Shown here piece by piece: positions 1 to 9,207 of a stretch of DNA of 64,000 nucleotides. Every line of letters begins with the position of its first letter. Position 1 is the stretch's first letter. Source of the DNA: JAAYVZ01 sp035384965 (lineage in GTDB: Bacteria > Acidobacteriota > Thermoanaerobaculia > Thermoanaerobaculales > Thermoanaerobaculaceae); contig DAOOJE010000018.1 of assembly GCA_035384965.1 (NCBI GenBank), forward strand, positions 13,603 through 77,602, given 5' to 3'. Under the pieces are notes generated by a model that saw only the letters and a program-made list of their open reading frames with translations, was not told where the DNA came from and ran no database searches. The translations under genes and the position numbers were made by a program.

Positions 1-1338
1 GTCAGCATCACGCCCAGTGGGCAGACGCTGACGATTGCGGCCACGCCTGGTGGTGGTGGGGGTGACATTACGGCGGTGAACGCTGGGGCGGGGTTGAGCG
101 GTGGTGGCACCAGTGGGGATGTGACGCTTTCGGTGGCCACCGGTGGGATCACCAGCGCCATGATCGCCGACGGCGCGGTGGCGACGGCGGATCTGGCGAA
201 CGCTTCGGTCACAGCAGCGAAGGTTTCCCCAAGCGGTGCCAGCAGCGGGCAAGTGCTCAAGTACAACGGCAGCGCGGTGGCGTGGGATGCGGATGCGCAA
301 GGGAGCGGTGACATTACGGCGGTGAACGCTGGGGCGGGGTTGAGCGGTGGTGGCACCAGTGGGGATGTGACGCTTTCGGTGGCCACCGGTGGGATCACCA
401 GCGCCATGATCGCCGACGGCGCGGTGGCGACAGCGGATTTGGCGAACGCTTCGGTCACGGCAGCGAAGATTTCGGGGAGCGGCGCCAGCAGCGGTCAGGT
501 GCTCAAGTACAACGGCAGCGCGGTGGCGTGGGATGCGGATGCCCAAGGTGGCTTGACCTTGCCTTACAGTGGGAGCACAAGCTACATCCTCTCAGCGTTT
601 TCGGTAGCGAATGCGGGGTCAGGTAACGGCGTGCGCGGCGTAAGCTCCTCCGGCTACGGCGTGTACGGCTATACGTCGGGTGGCACAAACGGAGTTTACG
701 GACAGTCCGACAAAACAGACGGCAGGGGTGTTTACGGCGTAGCCGACAACGGCACAAACGCCAACGGTGTGCGTGGATATAGTTCTTCCGGCTACGCCGG
801 CTATTTCAACGGCAAGGTCCACGTCACCGGCACGCTTTCCAAAGGTGGGGGCTCCTTCAAGATTGACCACCCCTTGGATCCTGAGCACAAGTACCTGTAC
901 CACTCCTTCGTGGAGTCACCGGATATGAAAAACGTTTACGACGGGGTGGTGATCACCAACGAAGAAGGTCGCGCCGTGGTGGAGCTTCCCGAATGGTTTG
1001 AAGCTTTAAACAAAGACTTCCGCTACCAGCTCACGGTCATTGGCCGCTTTGCCCAAGCCATCGTGGAAGAGAAAATCAAGAACAACCGTTTTGTGATTCG
1101 CACAAATATGGCGAACGTGGAAGTTTCCTGGCAAGTGACGGGTATCCGCAAGGACCCCTTTGCTGAGGCGCACCGCATTCCGGTGGAAGAGGTCAAGCCA
1201 CCAGAGGAGCAAGGCACCTACCTGCATCCCAAGGAGTGGCGCCAACCGGAGGAGAAAGGCAAGGACTACAAAGAGCTGCAAGAAATCAAAGGACACATGG
1301 AAGAACCGGCCCAGCACGAGCCCCCACAACCTCGGTAA
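1..1338 (+). CDS. Repeat-rich secreted fibre-like protein, 3' part
   Basis: The frame is open from the first base, so the gene starts outside the window. The N-terminal part shows two Gly/Ser/Thr/Ala-rich 82-residue repeats (GDITAVNAGAGLSGGG...VAWDADAQG), then a stretch of short Gly-Val-Tyr-Gly-type repeats, then a conserved-looking C-terminal module (from about nt 850) containing FKIDHPLDPEHKYLYHSF and a charged, Pro/Glu-rich tail. This layout resembles tail-fibre-like or surface stalk proteins of environmental bacteria. The function is unknown; a structural surface or adhesion role is inference. A hairpin followed by a T-run lies just after the stop. Confidence 0.8.
   Translation, partial: VSITPSGQTLTIAATPGGGGGDITAVNAGAGLSGGGTSGDVTLSVATGGITSAMIADGAVATADLANASVTAAKVSPSGASSGQVLKYNGSAVAWDADAQGSGDITAVNAGAGLSGGGTSGDVTLSVATGGITSAMIADGAVATADLANASVTAAKISGSGASSGQVLKYNGSAVAWDADAQGGLTLPYSGSTSYILSAFSVANAGSGNGVRGVSSSGYGVYGYTSGGTNGVYGQSDKTDGRGVYGVADNGTNANGVRGYSSSGYAGYFNGKVHVTGTLSKGGGSFKIDHPLDPEHKYLYHSFVESPDMKNVYDGVVITNEEGRAVVELPEWFEALNKDFRYQLTVIGRFAQAIVEEKIKNNRFVIRTNMANVEVSWQVTGIRKDPFAEAHRIPVEEVKPPEEQGTYLHPKEWRQPEEKGKDYKELQEIKGHMEEPAQHEPPQPR
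61..549 (+). repeat. Two tandem 246-bp coding repeats
   Basis: Unit 1 spans 61-306 and unit 2 begins at 307. They are nearly identical at nucleotide level; the clearest difference is the short segment before the GASSGQVLKYNGS block. Nucleotide identity this high suggests recent duplication or gene conversion. More copies may lie upstream of the window. Confidence 0.85.
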
Positions 1339-1363
1339 CCTCGTTACACGCGAACACACACCC

Positions 1364-1390
1364 GTCCCCTTTCTGGGGGCCGGTTTTTTT
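1364..1390 (+). terminator. Rho-independent terminator of the fibre-like gene
   Basis: A six-pair stem GTCCCC / GGGGGC with loop TTTCT is followed by CGG and a run of seven T, starting 26 nt after the stop codon at 1338. Confidence 0.7.
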
Positions 1391-1553
1391 AGGACTTCGA
1401 ACTCGAGGTGCTATTTGTGCGACGGTTTCTCCCGTCTTCCACACGGGTGGTCAGACGCGACTGGGCGACAAGGCGCACCAGCATTGACGAATCGACCCTT
1501 TGCCGAAATGTGCGCGTGTGACTACAGCCAGAGGTCCTGCGGGCGCCGTCGGC

Positions 1554-2036
1554 CTACGCCGTAGCCTTGGCGCTGGCCTTTCGCCGCGCCTTCGCCTCGA
1601 TCCGCTCGAACCGCGGCGGCGGCGCCACCTGCATCGCCTTGAGGTATTCGTGCTGCAGCGCCGTCAGCTCCGTGCGCTGCACGAACCGGCCCGACCTGGT
1701 TTCGAATACCCCTCGGTGCAGCCGGTCCATCTCCTGGCGGACCCGCGGCCACGTCTGCGTGCACGTCACCTCGATCAGCCGCACCAGCAGCAACGCCAGC
1801 CAGCACAGCAGCACGTGCGCCCGAATGCGCTCCGTCTTGCGATGGTGCATCGGCCGGATCTCGAGCTCCGACTTCATCGTCCGCCACGCCCGCTCGACCT
1901 CGGCGAGCTGCTTGTAGCCCAGGGCCACGTCCTCCGGCGAGAGCGAGTCGTCGCTCGTCACGATCAGGTACTTCCCGTCCAGCCGCTCCTCCTCGTGGAC
2001 CTTCCGCTCGTTGTAGGAATCCAGGGTATAGGTAGG
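1554..2036 (-). pseudogene. IS1634/IS4-type transposase, C-terminal fragment
   Basis: On the minus strand the reading frame gives the end of an IS1634-type DDE transposase: DGKYLIVTSDD..., then GYKQLAEVERAWRTMK (the region around the catalytic Glu), HHRKTERIRAH and LLVRLIEV, ending in a basic Lys/Arg/Ala tail. Only about 155 residues remain of a family usually above 450. Upstream coding stops exactly where the IS21-like left inverted repeat begins at 2037, so the gene was probably cut by that insertion. It is a non-functional remnant. Confidence 0.75.
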
Positions 2037-2061
2037 TCGTAGGGGACATCCAGATTCCCGC
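2037..2061 (+). repeat. IS21 left terminal inverted repeat
   Basis: The inner 19 bases 2043-2061 (GGGACATCCAGATTCCCGC) are the reverse complement of 3646-3664 with one mismatch. Confidence 0.8.
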
Positions 2062-2092
2062 ACGGCGGGAGCTGGTCGACACTCTGCGGGGC

Positions 2093-2990
2093 GTGCGGGA
2101 AAAGGCGCCTGGGAGAGAGATGGCCAAGCTCCGAGAGAGGGACCTGGTGGTGATGGACGTGTTGCGGGAGAAAGGGTGGAGCACGCGGGTGGTGGCGCGA
2201 GAGTTCGGGGTGGACGAGAGCACGGTGCGATCCCGAGTGCGGCGGCGGGAGAAGGGAGACGAAGACGGGCGGCGACGGCAGGCCGAGAGCTGTGCGGCGT
2301 GGCAGGGGGTGATCGAGCCGTGGCTGGATACACAGCAGGAGGAGGGTGAGCGGCCCGAAGCCGTGCGGCGGCTGTACTAGGTGCTGGTGGCGGAGCACGG
2401 GTATGACGGTAGCTACAAGGCCGTGCTGCGGTACGTGCGGCGGCGGATGGCGCCGCCGCGGCTGCGGCCGATCCGGCGGGTCGAGACCAAGCCTGGCGCC
2501 CAGGCGCAGGTGGACTGGTTCGAGGGTCTGCCGGTGCGGGTCGAGGAGCTGGGTGGCCGGACCACGCGTGACGCCCTCGTGGTGACCCTGTCGCACTCGC
2601 GGATGTTCGCCGTCATCTGGGCGTTGTCGAGGAACCTGCTGTGGTGGTTGAGCGGGCACAACCAGGCGTTCAGCAGGCTTGGGGGCATCCCGTGGACCGT
2701 GCGGCTTTACAACGTGCGGACGGCGGTGGCCTGGGGCGCCGGGCGGTGGGCGCGGCTCCAGGAGGGGTATGCCTCGTACGCCCGGCAGCTCGGCTTCGTC
2801 GTCGACCCCGGCCGAGTCCGCACGGCGTCGGACAAAGGCAAGGTGGAGCGGCGGGGCCGGGATGTGCGGGCCTTTCTCGGCGCCCTCCAGGACATATGTT
2901 CCCTGCGCCTGGAGGACCTCCAGAGGGCGACCGACGAGCGGGTCAGAGCCCGAGTACAACGCCTCATCTGCCCGGTGACCGGGCGCACCG
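2093..2990 (+). pseudogene. istA: istA, IS21 transposase remnant
   Basis: An N-terminal helix-turn-helix part (LREKGWSTRVVAREFGVDES) is read from 2093. After 95 codons a TAG at 2378-2380 interrupts the frame, and the same frame continues as IstA from 2381 with TKPGAQAQVDWFEG, the region of the first catalytic Asp. The segment KGKVERRGRDVRAFL is also typical. Around 2985 the sequence jumps into istB, so the C-terminal third is missing. The stop plus the deletion make this non-functional. Confidence 0.8.
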
Positions 2991-3425
2991 TCCACCGGGC
3001 GTCGGCAAGACCTCCTCGCCCTTGGGCTCGGGGTCAAGGCGGTGACCAACGGCTTCTCGGTGGCGTCGATGACGGCCGACGAGCCGCTCGACCACCTGCG
3101 GCGGGACGATGCCGCCGGCTTGCGCCGGATGCAGCGCCGGCGCTACTGGACCGCCGCGGTGTTGATCATCGACGAACTCGGCTTCCAGGCCCTCGACCGC
3201 CGCGACGCCCACCTGCTCTTCAAGGTCCTCTCGTCGAGGTACGAGCGGGCCTCGACGATCATCACCTCGAACACGTCGATCCGTGAGTGGCCGGAGATGA
3301 TCGCCGGCGACGAGATGTTGGCCACGGTCATCCTCGACCGGCTGCCGCACCACTGCCACGTGGTGCAGATCGATGGCCGCAGCTTCCGCCTGCGGGAGGT
3401 GCAGACCAAGGGGAGCCAGGCGTGA
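2990..3425 (+). pseudogene. istB: istB, IS21 helper ATPase remnant
   Basis: The Walker A motif PPGVGKT is encoded at about 2992-3012 in one frame. The following IstB sequence (LALGLGVKAVTNGFSV, then MTADEPLD, LIIDELGFQ for Walker B, TSNTSIREWPEM) is in the neighbouring frame, so a one-base indel lies near 3013. The N-terminal portion before Walker A is absent, removed by the deletion that joined istA to istB. IstB normally is about 250 residues; about 145 remain. Confidence 0.8.
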
Positions 3426-3828
3426 CGACACACCGGCCGACGGACCAAGGGACCACCTCACGGCACGCCGCCGCCGGCCACGCGGCGCTCACTGGCCGCG
3501 ACGAGCAGGGGGCCCCTGCGCCGCGGCCAGGCTCGCTCCGCTCGCCTGGCCTCCGCTCCGAGGCCCCCTGCTCGAACCCCTTGCAGAAAGGAGGGAATCA
3601 CGACAACGACGCCCCCAGGCAACGGACACCCCTGGGAGTCATAGCGCGGGAATCTGGGTGTCCCTTGACACCGTGTGTGCGTTTCCGTGTGGAAGAGGGG
3701 TCGAGCCACGCTGCCCTTCCATCGGCTGGTTGCCTGGCGTACGTCGCTCCTCGTCGTGAGCAGGTGGGCCTACCGGTAGGGATGTGACCGATGGCAGGAG
3801 CGTGCCCAGACGAGACCGAGCTCGCGAG
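3426..3828. other. Non-coding stretch
   Basis: Apart from the IS21 right end at 3646-3670, no supported gene, RNA or regulatory element was seen. Possible reading frames here have no recognisable protein features. Confidence 0.5.
3646..3670 (-). repeat. IS21 right terminal inverted repeat
   Basis: Reads as the reverse complement of the left end at 2037-2061; marks the right boundary of the element. Confidence 0.8.
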
Positions 3829-5671
3829 CTAGCGGCTCCCAGGGGAGCCCGGTGTCGCAGGAGTCTCGGGCCGACGGACTGCGATGTCGAGAACACGGAG
3901 CCCGAGCCGCCGGCGATCGCTCCCTTTTCCAACCTCCGCCGGCACAAAGGTCTTCGACACTGAGACGACCACTTCATTCATGGAGGACACTCTGAGGAGC
4001 TCTCTGGGCAGGGAGATGTGGTTGACGAGCCGGGTGCTCGTGGCCACAGTCCTTTGCAGTCGGTGTCCGTTGATGCTCATCTCGACCTCCGGCTGCCCGT
4101 CCAAGGCCCACAACGGCACGTCGGCTGTGAGGTCGATCTGGGCATCGGTCCCTGATGCCATGAACCGGATCACGCCTTGAGAACCCAACCAACGGAAGGT
4201 CCCTCCGCTGGGGGTCTTCTCGGCGTCGAAGAAACCCTCCCCGAACTCCAGACAAGCCTCGTCATGTCTTCGCCACGGCACCTCGAAGTGCCTGCCGCGT
4301 CCGACCCGGCGCAGAAACGCGAGGTCCGGCCAGCCAGCAACTGCCGCCCTTGTCGAATCCACCCCGTGCAGCCATGTCGGCTTTTCGTCGGGGGGGTAGA
4401 GCACAGGTCTGCCGTGGTCCGCGCCACGACGAGCTCCGCACCGGGGGAGAGGGCGTGCGCGTGCATTCGCATCAGCGGTCAGTACGGGACCCTGCAGGGG
4501 CGGGGCTCCTGTGCGTCGAGGATCGCGCGAGCAGCCACGACCGATGGTGAGGGCAGTCGGTGAACGAGGAGGACTGCACGCGCTGAGATCGCACCCATCG
4601 TCGCAACCAGGACTACTCCGGTCACCGGGAGCGCGTCCGAAAGCCCAATCGATCGTCGGTCCAGCTCGTCCCTTGGGCCACCAGGAGCGCGACAAGGGGG
4701 AGATACGGCAGCGCGCAGCGTCCGGCTGTGGAGGGGTCGAGGAAGACCCGTGAAAGGAATGCGTATGGCAGAAACACTAGCAACAGGGTCTTCAGGCTCT
4801 TGCGATTCTGCTCCCTCCAGAGGGTGAGCACCCCGAGAAGCAAGAGCGCCCAGATCGCTAATGCAATGAGCGGGTCGGCCCAGATGTCAACGAAATAGCG
4901 CCTCAGCATGAAGGGGATCGCCCAGTGATGAGCAGCCAGGGAGTCGTGATCAAGTACAAGCGACGCCTGGTACGCTGTCCAGCTCACAACACCTGATAGC
5001 CCTCGCGCGGCAATCACTATCGGCCCCAGGTATAGCACTGCAATGCTGATCGTCGCTGCAGTGATGATGGCGAGCCTCCGCTTGCGGGCGAGGGAGAAGG
5101 CCGAGAGCGCCAGTGTGACGGCTGCCGGCAGCGCTGACTGTGGTCGCACCGACACGGCCACACCCAACGCAAGGGAGGCAAGAAGTGCAGTGCGAGGGCT
5201 GCGGCCGGCTCGCAAAGCCAACGCCATCGCGGCGAGACCGGCAGCCAGACCTGTGGGGTCCGACAAGGGAACGCCAGAATGAAACCACACCGCAGGAAAG
5301 AACGCGAGGAGGGCTCCTGCTGTCAGGCCCGCTCGCTTGGAGAAACCGAGCCCAGTCGCCACGAAGTAACAGAACGCCGGGACGAGGGAGCTGGCGAGTA
5401 CGCTGACCCACGTTAGCGCGGCGTGGCCATCGGCGACTATCAGCCGTGCCAGGCGGCCCAGGAAGACATAGCCGGGATAGAAAGGAGGCTGAGGCACCTG
5501 CGATTGCGGTGCGAAGACATCGAGGGCGAGCCGGAAGACTAGGTCATCCCACTCCCAGGGCGTGGCCTGACGGGCGAGCACCCTGGTCGCTACCACGCCA
5601 AGCACAGCAAGCGCAAGGCAGGGAGCAGCCCATCTTCGGGGAGCAGGTCCTACGACTGGCTCAGTAGCCAC
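3829..5671 (-). pseudogene. Membrane glycosyltransferase (GT39/ArnT-like), broken
   Basis: From GTG 5671 the frame encodes many hydrophobic helices with an early acidic motif (WEWDD) and a loop PPFYPGYVFLGRL, as in polyprenol-sugar-dependent GT-C transferases. The frame ends at 4622, but clear coding goes on in other frames: a membrane helix (PVTGVVLVATMG), then ALSPGAELVVARTTADL, then a soluble C-terminal beta-rich domain (TFRWLGSQGVIRFMASGTD) down to 3829. Reconstruction needs one frameshift near 4640, one TGA at 4479-4481 and one frameshift at the seven-G run 4388-4394. The intact protein would be about 610 residues. It overlaps the end of the upstream beta-helix gene by 11 nt. Sequencing error at homopolymers is an alternative. 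Confidence 0.65.
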
Positions 5672-6657
5672 AGGGCGGGGGCAGGGGCCTTGGGAACGGG
5701 CCAATGAGCTGATGGCCGTCTTGCTCGTCGACGACGGTCCACGGGCCACCGAGCAGTGAGCAGTTCTGGCAGCCCAAGCTAAGCGTACTCCCACACGCAC
5801 TATCCGCGCCAAGCTGGCTGCCAACCAGGAACTTCCCACCGATCCACTCTTGCGACACGCCGCAACCTGGTTGCGGGGTGGCGAATCCCGATAGTCCATC
5901 AACCGTGTTTGTTGAGTCGATCGTGAGGTTCTTTGCTCCGTTCACGACGAATGCATTGCCCAAGGTTCCTGAGTTGAAGTGGACCTGATTGTTGCTCACA
6001 ATAGCATTCGCGAAGTTGGACAGGAAGCAGTGCCCGCATTGCCACAGGGCAGATCCAAACGCAAAGGCGACCCCGACTGTCCCACCCTCAACAGAGACCT
6101 GGTTGCTCTGGATCTTGATTCCGGAGTGGGAAGGGATATCGTCGAATGCAAAAGCACCATAGGCGTATCTGTGGATCGCGTACGCCTTGTTGCCAGAGAT
6201 CGTCGGGGAAGCACCCCACGCAACCAGCATTTGATCGGTGGCATCGATTACGACGTTGCCCTGAATATCGATGTTTCCCCCCAGGCGGAGACACCGTCCG
6301 ATTCGTAGTTCGAGACTCCGTTGGACCAGTCGAAGCCAGCCCCGTTGATGGTGTTCGAGGTGATCGAGTTCCCTTCGCCCCGGAACGTCCACTGGAGTGC
6401 GGTCCAGCCGGCAGGGTTCTGGATGGTGTTTGAGGAGACCCTTGAGTTCCTCACATCGCTACCGACTGGAACAAGAGCGTTGAAAGACAGATCGGGGCTC
6501 TTGGGGTGGGTGGAGGGAATACAACTGGCCGGGAATCCGCCGTCGATCAGCATTGCGTGGTACAGCGATACAGACGCGGCCTGATAGAGCCGTCTGGGTC
6601 AGCGTTCACGCCACTGGCTGGCTCTGCCACGAGGATCATGTTCAAGACAAACAGCAT
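5661..6657 (-). pseudogene. Secreted right-handed beta-helix protein, frameshifted
   Basis: The start at 6657 has GGAGG seven bases upstream and encodes a short hydrophobic N-terminus (MLFVLNMILVAEPASG). The frame shifts between about 6580 and 6604. The next frame has beta-helix-like repeats (NSRVSSNTIQNPAG, GNSITSNTINGAG), and a second shift falls in a run of six C at 6279-6284; restoring one base joins it to GNIDIQGNVVIDATD, SGIKIQSNQVSVEGG and AIVSNNQVHFNSG. The Asn-rich rungs and paired Cys near the end are typical of extracellular parallel beta-helix proteins. Substrate and role are unknown. It probably formed an operon with the following glycosyltransferase. Confidence 0.65.
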
Positions 6658-6878
6658 CTCGAGCCTCCTACCGAAGCGCGGAATGTAGGGAATCGGTCCG
6701 ATTGCGTCAAGGCGGTGCTTGACGCGCTGGCCCTCACTTTGGGTCCTGGCGAGTTGGGCGCAGGCGCTGGCTTAGCCACGTCCAGTGGACGGGGTCTCGC
6801 AGGACAGGCTCGAACCCTGTGCATTGCCTGCTGACAACTGACCTCCGTGAACAGCCAACCAGCCTGCCGGGCGACCCC

Positions 6879-8108
6879 CTACTCCGGCGGCAAGCCCGAG
6901 ACGATGCGCATCGTGTCGCGGGCGATGAGCAGCTCCTCGTTGGTGGGGATAACCCAGATCTTGCCGGGGCTGCCGTCGGCCGAGACCTCCGCCTCCACCG
7001 CCCGGGCCGCGGCGTTGCGCTCGGGGTCCAGGCGCAGGCCAATGGCCTCGAGGCCGGCCACCGAGCGGGCGCGGATCGGGGCGGCGTTCTCGCCGATGCC
7101 GCCGGTGAACACCACGGCGTCAACGCCGCCGAGCACCCCGACGTAGGCGGCGATGTACTTCTTGAGCCGGTAGCAAAAGACGTCGAGTGCTGCGCGCGCC
7201 CGCTCGTTGCCCTCCGACTCGGCCTGCAGCAGCGCCCGCATGTCGTTGGAGACGCCGGAAATTCCGAGCAGCCCGCTGTGCTTGTTGAGGAGCGCGTTGG
7301 CCTCGGAGATCCCCAGCTCCTCCACGGTCATGACGTGCAGCACGAGGCCGGCGTCGATGTCGCCGGCGCGCGTGCCCATGAGCAGCCCCTCGAGCGGGGT
7401 GAGCCCCATGCTGGTGTCCACCGAGCGGCCGCCGCGGATGGCGGTGATCGAGCAGCCGTTGCCGAGGTGGCAAGTGATCACGCGCAGCGTCGGGTCGCCC
7501 ACCCGCCCCAGGATCTCGGCCATGCGGCGCGACACGAAGCGGTGCGAGGTGCCGTGGAAGCCGTACCGCCGCACGCCGTGCCGCTGGTAGAGCACGTACG
7601 GCACGCCGTACAGGTACGCCTCGGCCGGCATCGTCTGGTGGAACGAGGTGTCGAACACCGCCACGTGCGGCACCGCCAGCAGCTCGCGCGCCGCCCGGTA
7701 CCCCTTGATGTTGGGTGGGTTGTGCAGCGGCGCCAGGTCGATGCAGTCCTCGATTCCGCTCAGCACGTCGTCGTCGATGAGCGCCGAGGTCTTGAAGCGC
7801 TCGCCGCCGTGCACCATGCGATGGCCGACGGCGTCGATTTCCCGCCGGTCGCGCAGCACGCCCACGTCCTCCCGGGTGAGTAGGCCGAGGATGCGCTCCA
7901 CGGCAATCTTGTGCTCCAGGATCTCGCCGGTTTCCTTGAGGGGCTTGCGGCCTTCCGCCTCGTAGCGCAGGATGGCGAGGCCGCCGATGTTCTCGACGAT
8001 ACCCTTGGCAAGGGCGCGGTCGCGCCCGGCGGCCGCCGAGGTCTCGTCGGTCTCGACGAGCTGAAACTTCACGGACGAGCTGCCGCAGTTGAGAACCAAG
8101 ACCTTCAT
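6879..8108 (-). CDS. ackA: Acetate kinase
   Basis: This cytoplasmic enzyme interconverts acetate + ATP and acetyl phosphate + ADP. At 409 residues the length is normal. Family signatures are visible: N-terminal LVLNCGSSSVKFQL, VGHRMVHGGERF, the catalytic-region YGFHGTSHRFVS, ITCHLGNGCSI, DTSMGLTPLEGLLMGTRAGDID and VFTGGIGENA. The start is one base after the TGA of the upstream hydroxyacyl-CoA dehydrogenase gene (TGA-G-ATG), so the two are translationally coupled. No phosphotransacetylase is nearby. The pairing suggests a fermentative or acyl-CoA disposal route, which is inference. Confidence 0.97.
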   Translation of the reverse strand: MKVLVLNCGSSSVKFQLVETDETSAAAGRDRALAKGIVENIGGLAILRYEAEGRKPLKETGEILEHKIAVERILGLLTREDVGVLRDRREIDAVGHRMVHGGERFKTSALIDDDVLSGIEDCIDLAPLHNPPNIKGYRAARELLAVPHVAVFDTSFHQTMPAEAYLYGVPYVLYQRHGVRRYGFHGTSHRFVSRRMAEILGRVGDPTLRVITCHLGNGCSITAIRGGRSVDTSMGLTPLEGLLMGTRAGDIDAGLVLHVMTVEELGISEANALLNKHSGLLGISGVSNDMRALLQAESEGNERARAALDVFCYRLKKYIAAYVGVLGGVDAVVFTGGIGENAAPIRARSVAGLEAIGLRLDPERNAAARAVEAEVSADGSPGKIWVIPTNEELLIARDTMRIVSGLPPE

Positions 8109-8109
8109 C

Positions 8110-9003
8110 TCACACCTTCCCCTCGCCGCTCACCGGTTTCGGGTGCCCGGCCGCGTCGTACTCGAAAAACCCCCGCCCCGTCTTGACCCCCAGGTGCCCG
8201 GCCCGGATCATCTTGCGCAGCAGTGGACAGGGACGGTACTTGACGTCGCCCAGCTCGTCGAACAAGTACTGCATCCAGCGCATGACCTCGTCGAGGCCCA
8301 TGCGGTCGGCGAGCTGCAGCGGCCCGACCGGGAGGCCGTAGCCCAGGCGCATGGAGGTGTCGACTGCTTCGGCGGAGGCGACGCCCTCCATGACGACGTA
8401 CATCGCCTCGTTGAGAAACGGCAGGATGACCCGGGTCGTGACGTAGCCGGGGTACTCGAACACTTCGATGCCGGTCTTGCCCAGCACCCGCACGAACTCG
8501 AGCGCCCGGCGATACGTGTCGTCGCCCGTCTTGAGCCCGCGCACGACTTCCACGAGCGGCACCTTGGGCACCGGCTGCAGGAAGTGCAGCCCGATGACGC
8601 GCTCGGGGCGCGAGGTGCGAGCCGCGATTTCCGTCACCGACAGGGTCGAGGTATTGGTGGCGAGGACGTCGTCGGGCGAGACGAGGCGGTCGAGCTGCTG
8701 GAACAGCGAAATCTTGAGCTCGAGGTCCTCGGAGACCGCCTCGACGACGAGGTCGGTCGGCTCGAGCGCCTCGAGACCCTCGGCGAGCCCGATGCGAGCC
8801 AGAATCGCCCGCTTCTCGGACTCGGTGCGGCGCCATTTGGCGATGTCGCGATCGAGCGCCTCGGCGACCCCGGCCAGCGCCTCCTGCCCGAGTTCGGGGG
8901 TCTTCTCGACGAGCAGCACGTCGAGCCCCGCACCGGCGCAGGCGACCGCGATCCCCTGCCCCATCGTTCCGCCGCCGACGATGCCCACGGTGCGAATGGC
9001 CAT
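8110..9003 (-). CDS. hbd: 3-hydroxyacyl-CoA (3-hydroxybutyryl-CoA) dehydrogenase
   Basis: NAD-dependent oxidation of (S)-3-hydroxyacyl-CoA, or the reverse reduction of acetoacetyl-CoA. The Rossmann motif TVGIVGGGTMGQGIA is at the N-terminus and the family stretch ATNTSTLSVTEIA...GLHFLQPVP carries the catalytic His. The C-terminal domain follows (PFLNEAMYVVMEGVAS, LGYGLPVGPLQLADRMG, KTGRGFFEYD). 297 residues is usual for the stand-alone form. The ATG at 9003 was chosen because GGAGGGAG lies just upstream and the Rossmann fold starts right after it. A TetR-type inverted repeat sits in the leader. Confidence 0.93.
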   Translation of the reverse strand: MAIRTVGIVGGGTMGQGIAVACAGAGLDVLLVEKTPELGQEALAGVAEALDRDIAKWRRTESEKRAILARIGLAEGLEALEPTDLVVEAVSEDLELKISLFQQLDRLVSPDDVLATNTSTLSVTEIAARTSRPERVIGLHFLQPVPKVPLVEVVRGLKTGDDTYRRALEFVRVLGKTGIEVFEYPGYVTTRVILPFLNEAMYVVMEGVASAEAVDTSMRLGYGLPVGPLQLADRMGLDEVMRWMQYLFDELGDVKYRPCPLLRKMIRAGHLGVKTGRGFFEYDAAGHPKPVSGEGKV

Positions 9004-9025
9004 GCTCCGACTCCCTCCATGCGCG

Positions 9026-9059
9026 GACCGAACGGACGGTCGGTCGCTGCAAGAGCATA
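9026..9059 (-). promoter_or_regulatory. Probable operator and -10 box of the hbd-ackA operon
   Basis: A perfect 6-8-6 inverted repeat GACCGA/TCGGTC occupies 9026-9045. On the minus strand TATGCT (9059-9054) can serve as -10, so the repeat would overlap the transcription start. The form resembles TetR-family operators described for fatty-acid degradation genes. No -35 box is convincing and no tetR gene is in the window. Confidence 0.45.
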
Positions 9060-9207
9060 CTACGCACTGCGAGCCGATCGCCCACCAGTCGGGACGCGAT
9101 CGTACCACCGTGACTGCCGGCCACCGATGGCAGTTCGCGGACTACCGGGCTGCCGGAGGGAACCACCCCTGCTATCCTCGGTCGAAACCCGGCATGGGAG
9201 GCGTCAC

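Larger units (their letters stand above)
2037..3670 (+). mobile_element. IS21-family element, internally deleted
   Basis: The boundaries come from 25-bp terminal inverted repeats at 2037-2061 and 3646-3670 (20 of 25 positions match; the inner 19 differ at one). The right end finishes in TTGACA, compatible with the TGT...ACA ends of IS21. Inside are remnants of istA and istB in the usual order. At 1.63 kb it is clearly shorter than the usual 2-2.5 kb, because the end of istA and the start of istB are missing. It also carries an amber codon and a frameshift, so it cannot move by itself. Confidence 0.8.

Noticed and set aside
2378..2380. TAG in istA as programmed readthrough
   Set aside because: The element is also deleted and frameshifted, so ordinary decay explains it.
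4479..4481. In-frame TGA inside the glycosyltransferase as another selenocysteine codon
   Set aside because: No good hairpin follows, the position is not a Cys-type redox site, and the gene has frameshifts on both sides; a Trp-to-stop change is simpler.
6783..6857. tRNA-like T-arm on the minus strand (ACAGG-GTTCGAG-CCTGT)
   Set aside because: The loop resembles a T-loop, but the closing G53-C61 geometry does not fit, and no acceptor, D or anticodon arm can be folded around it.
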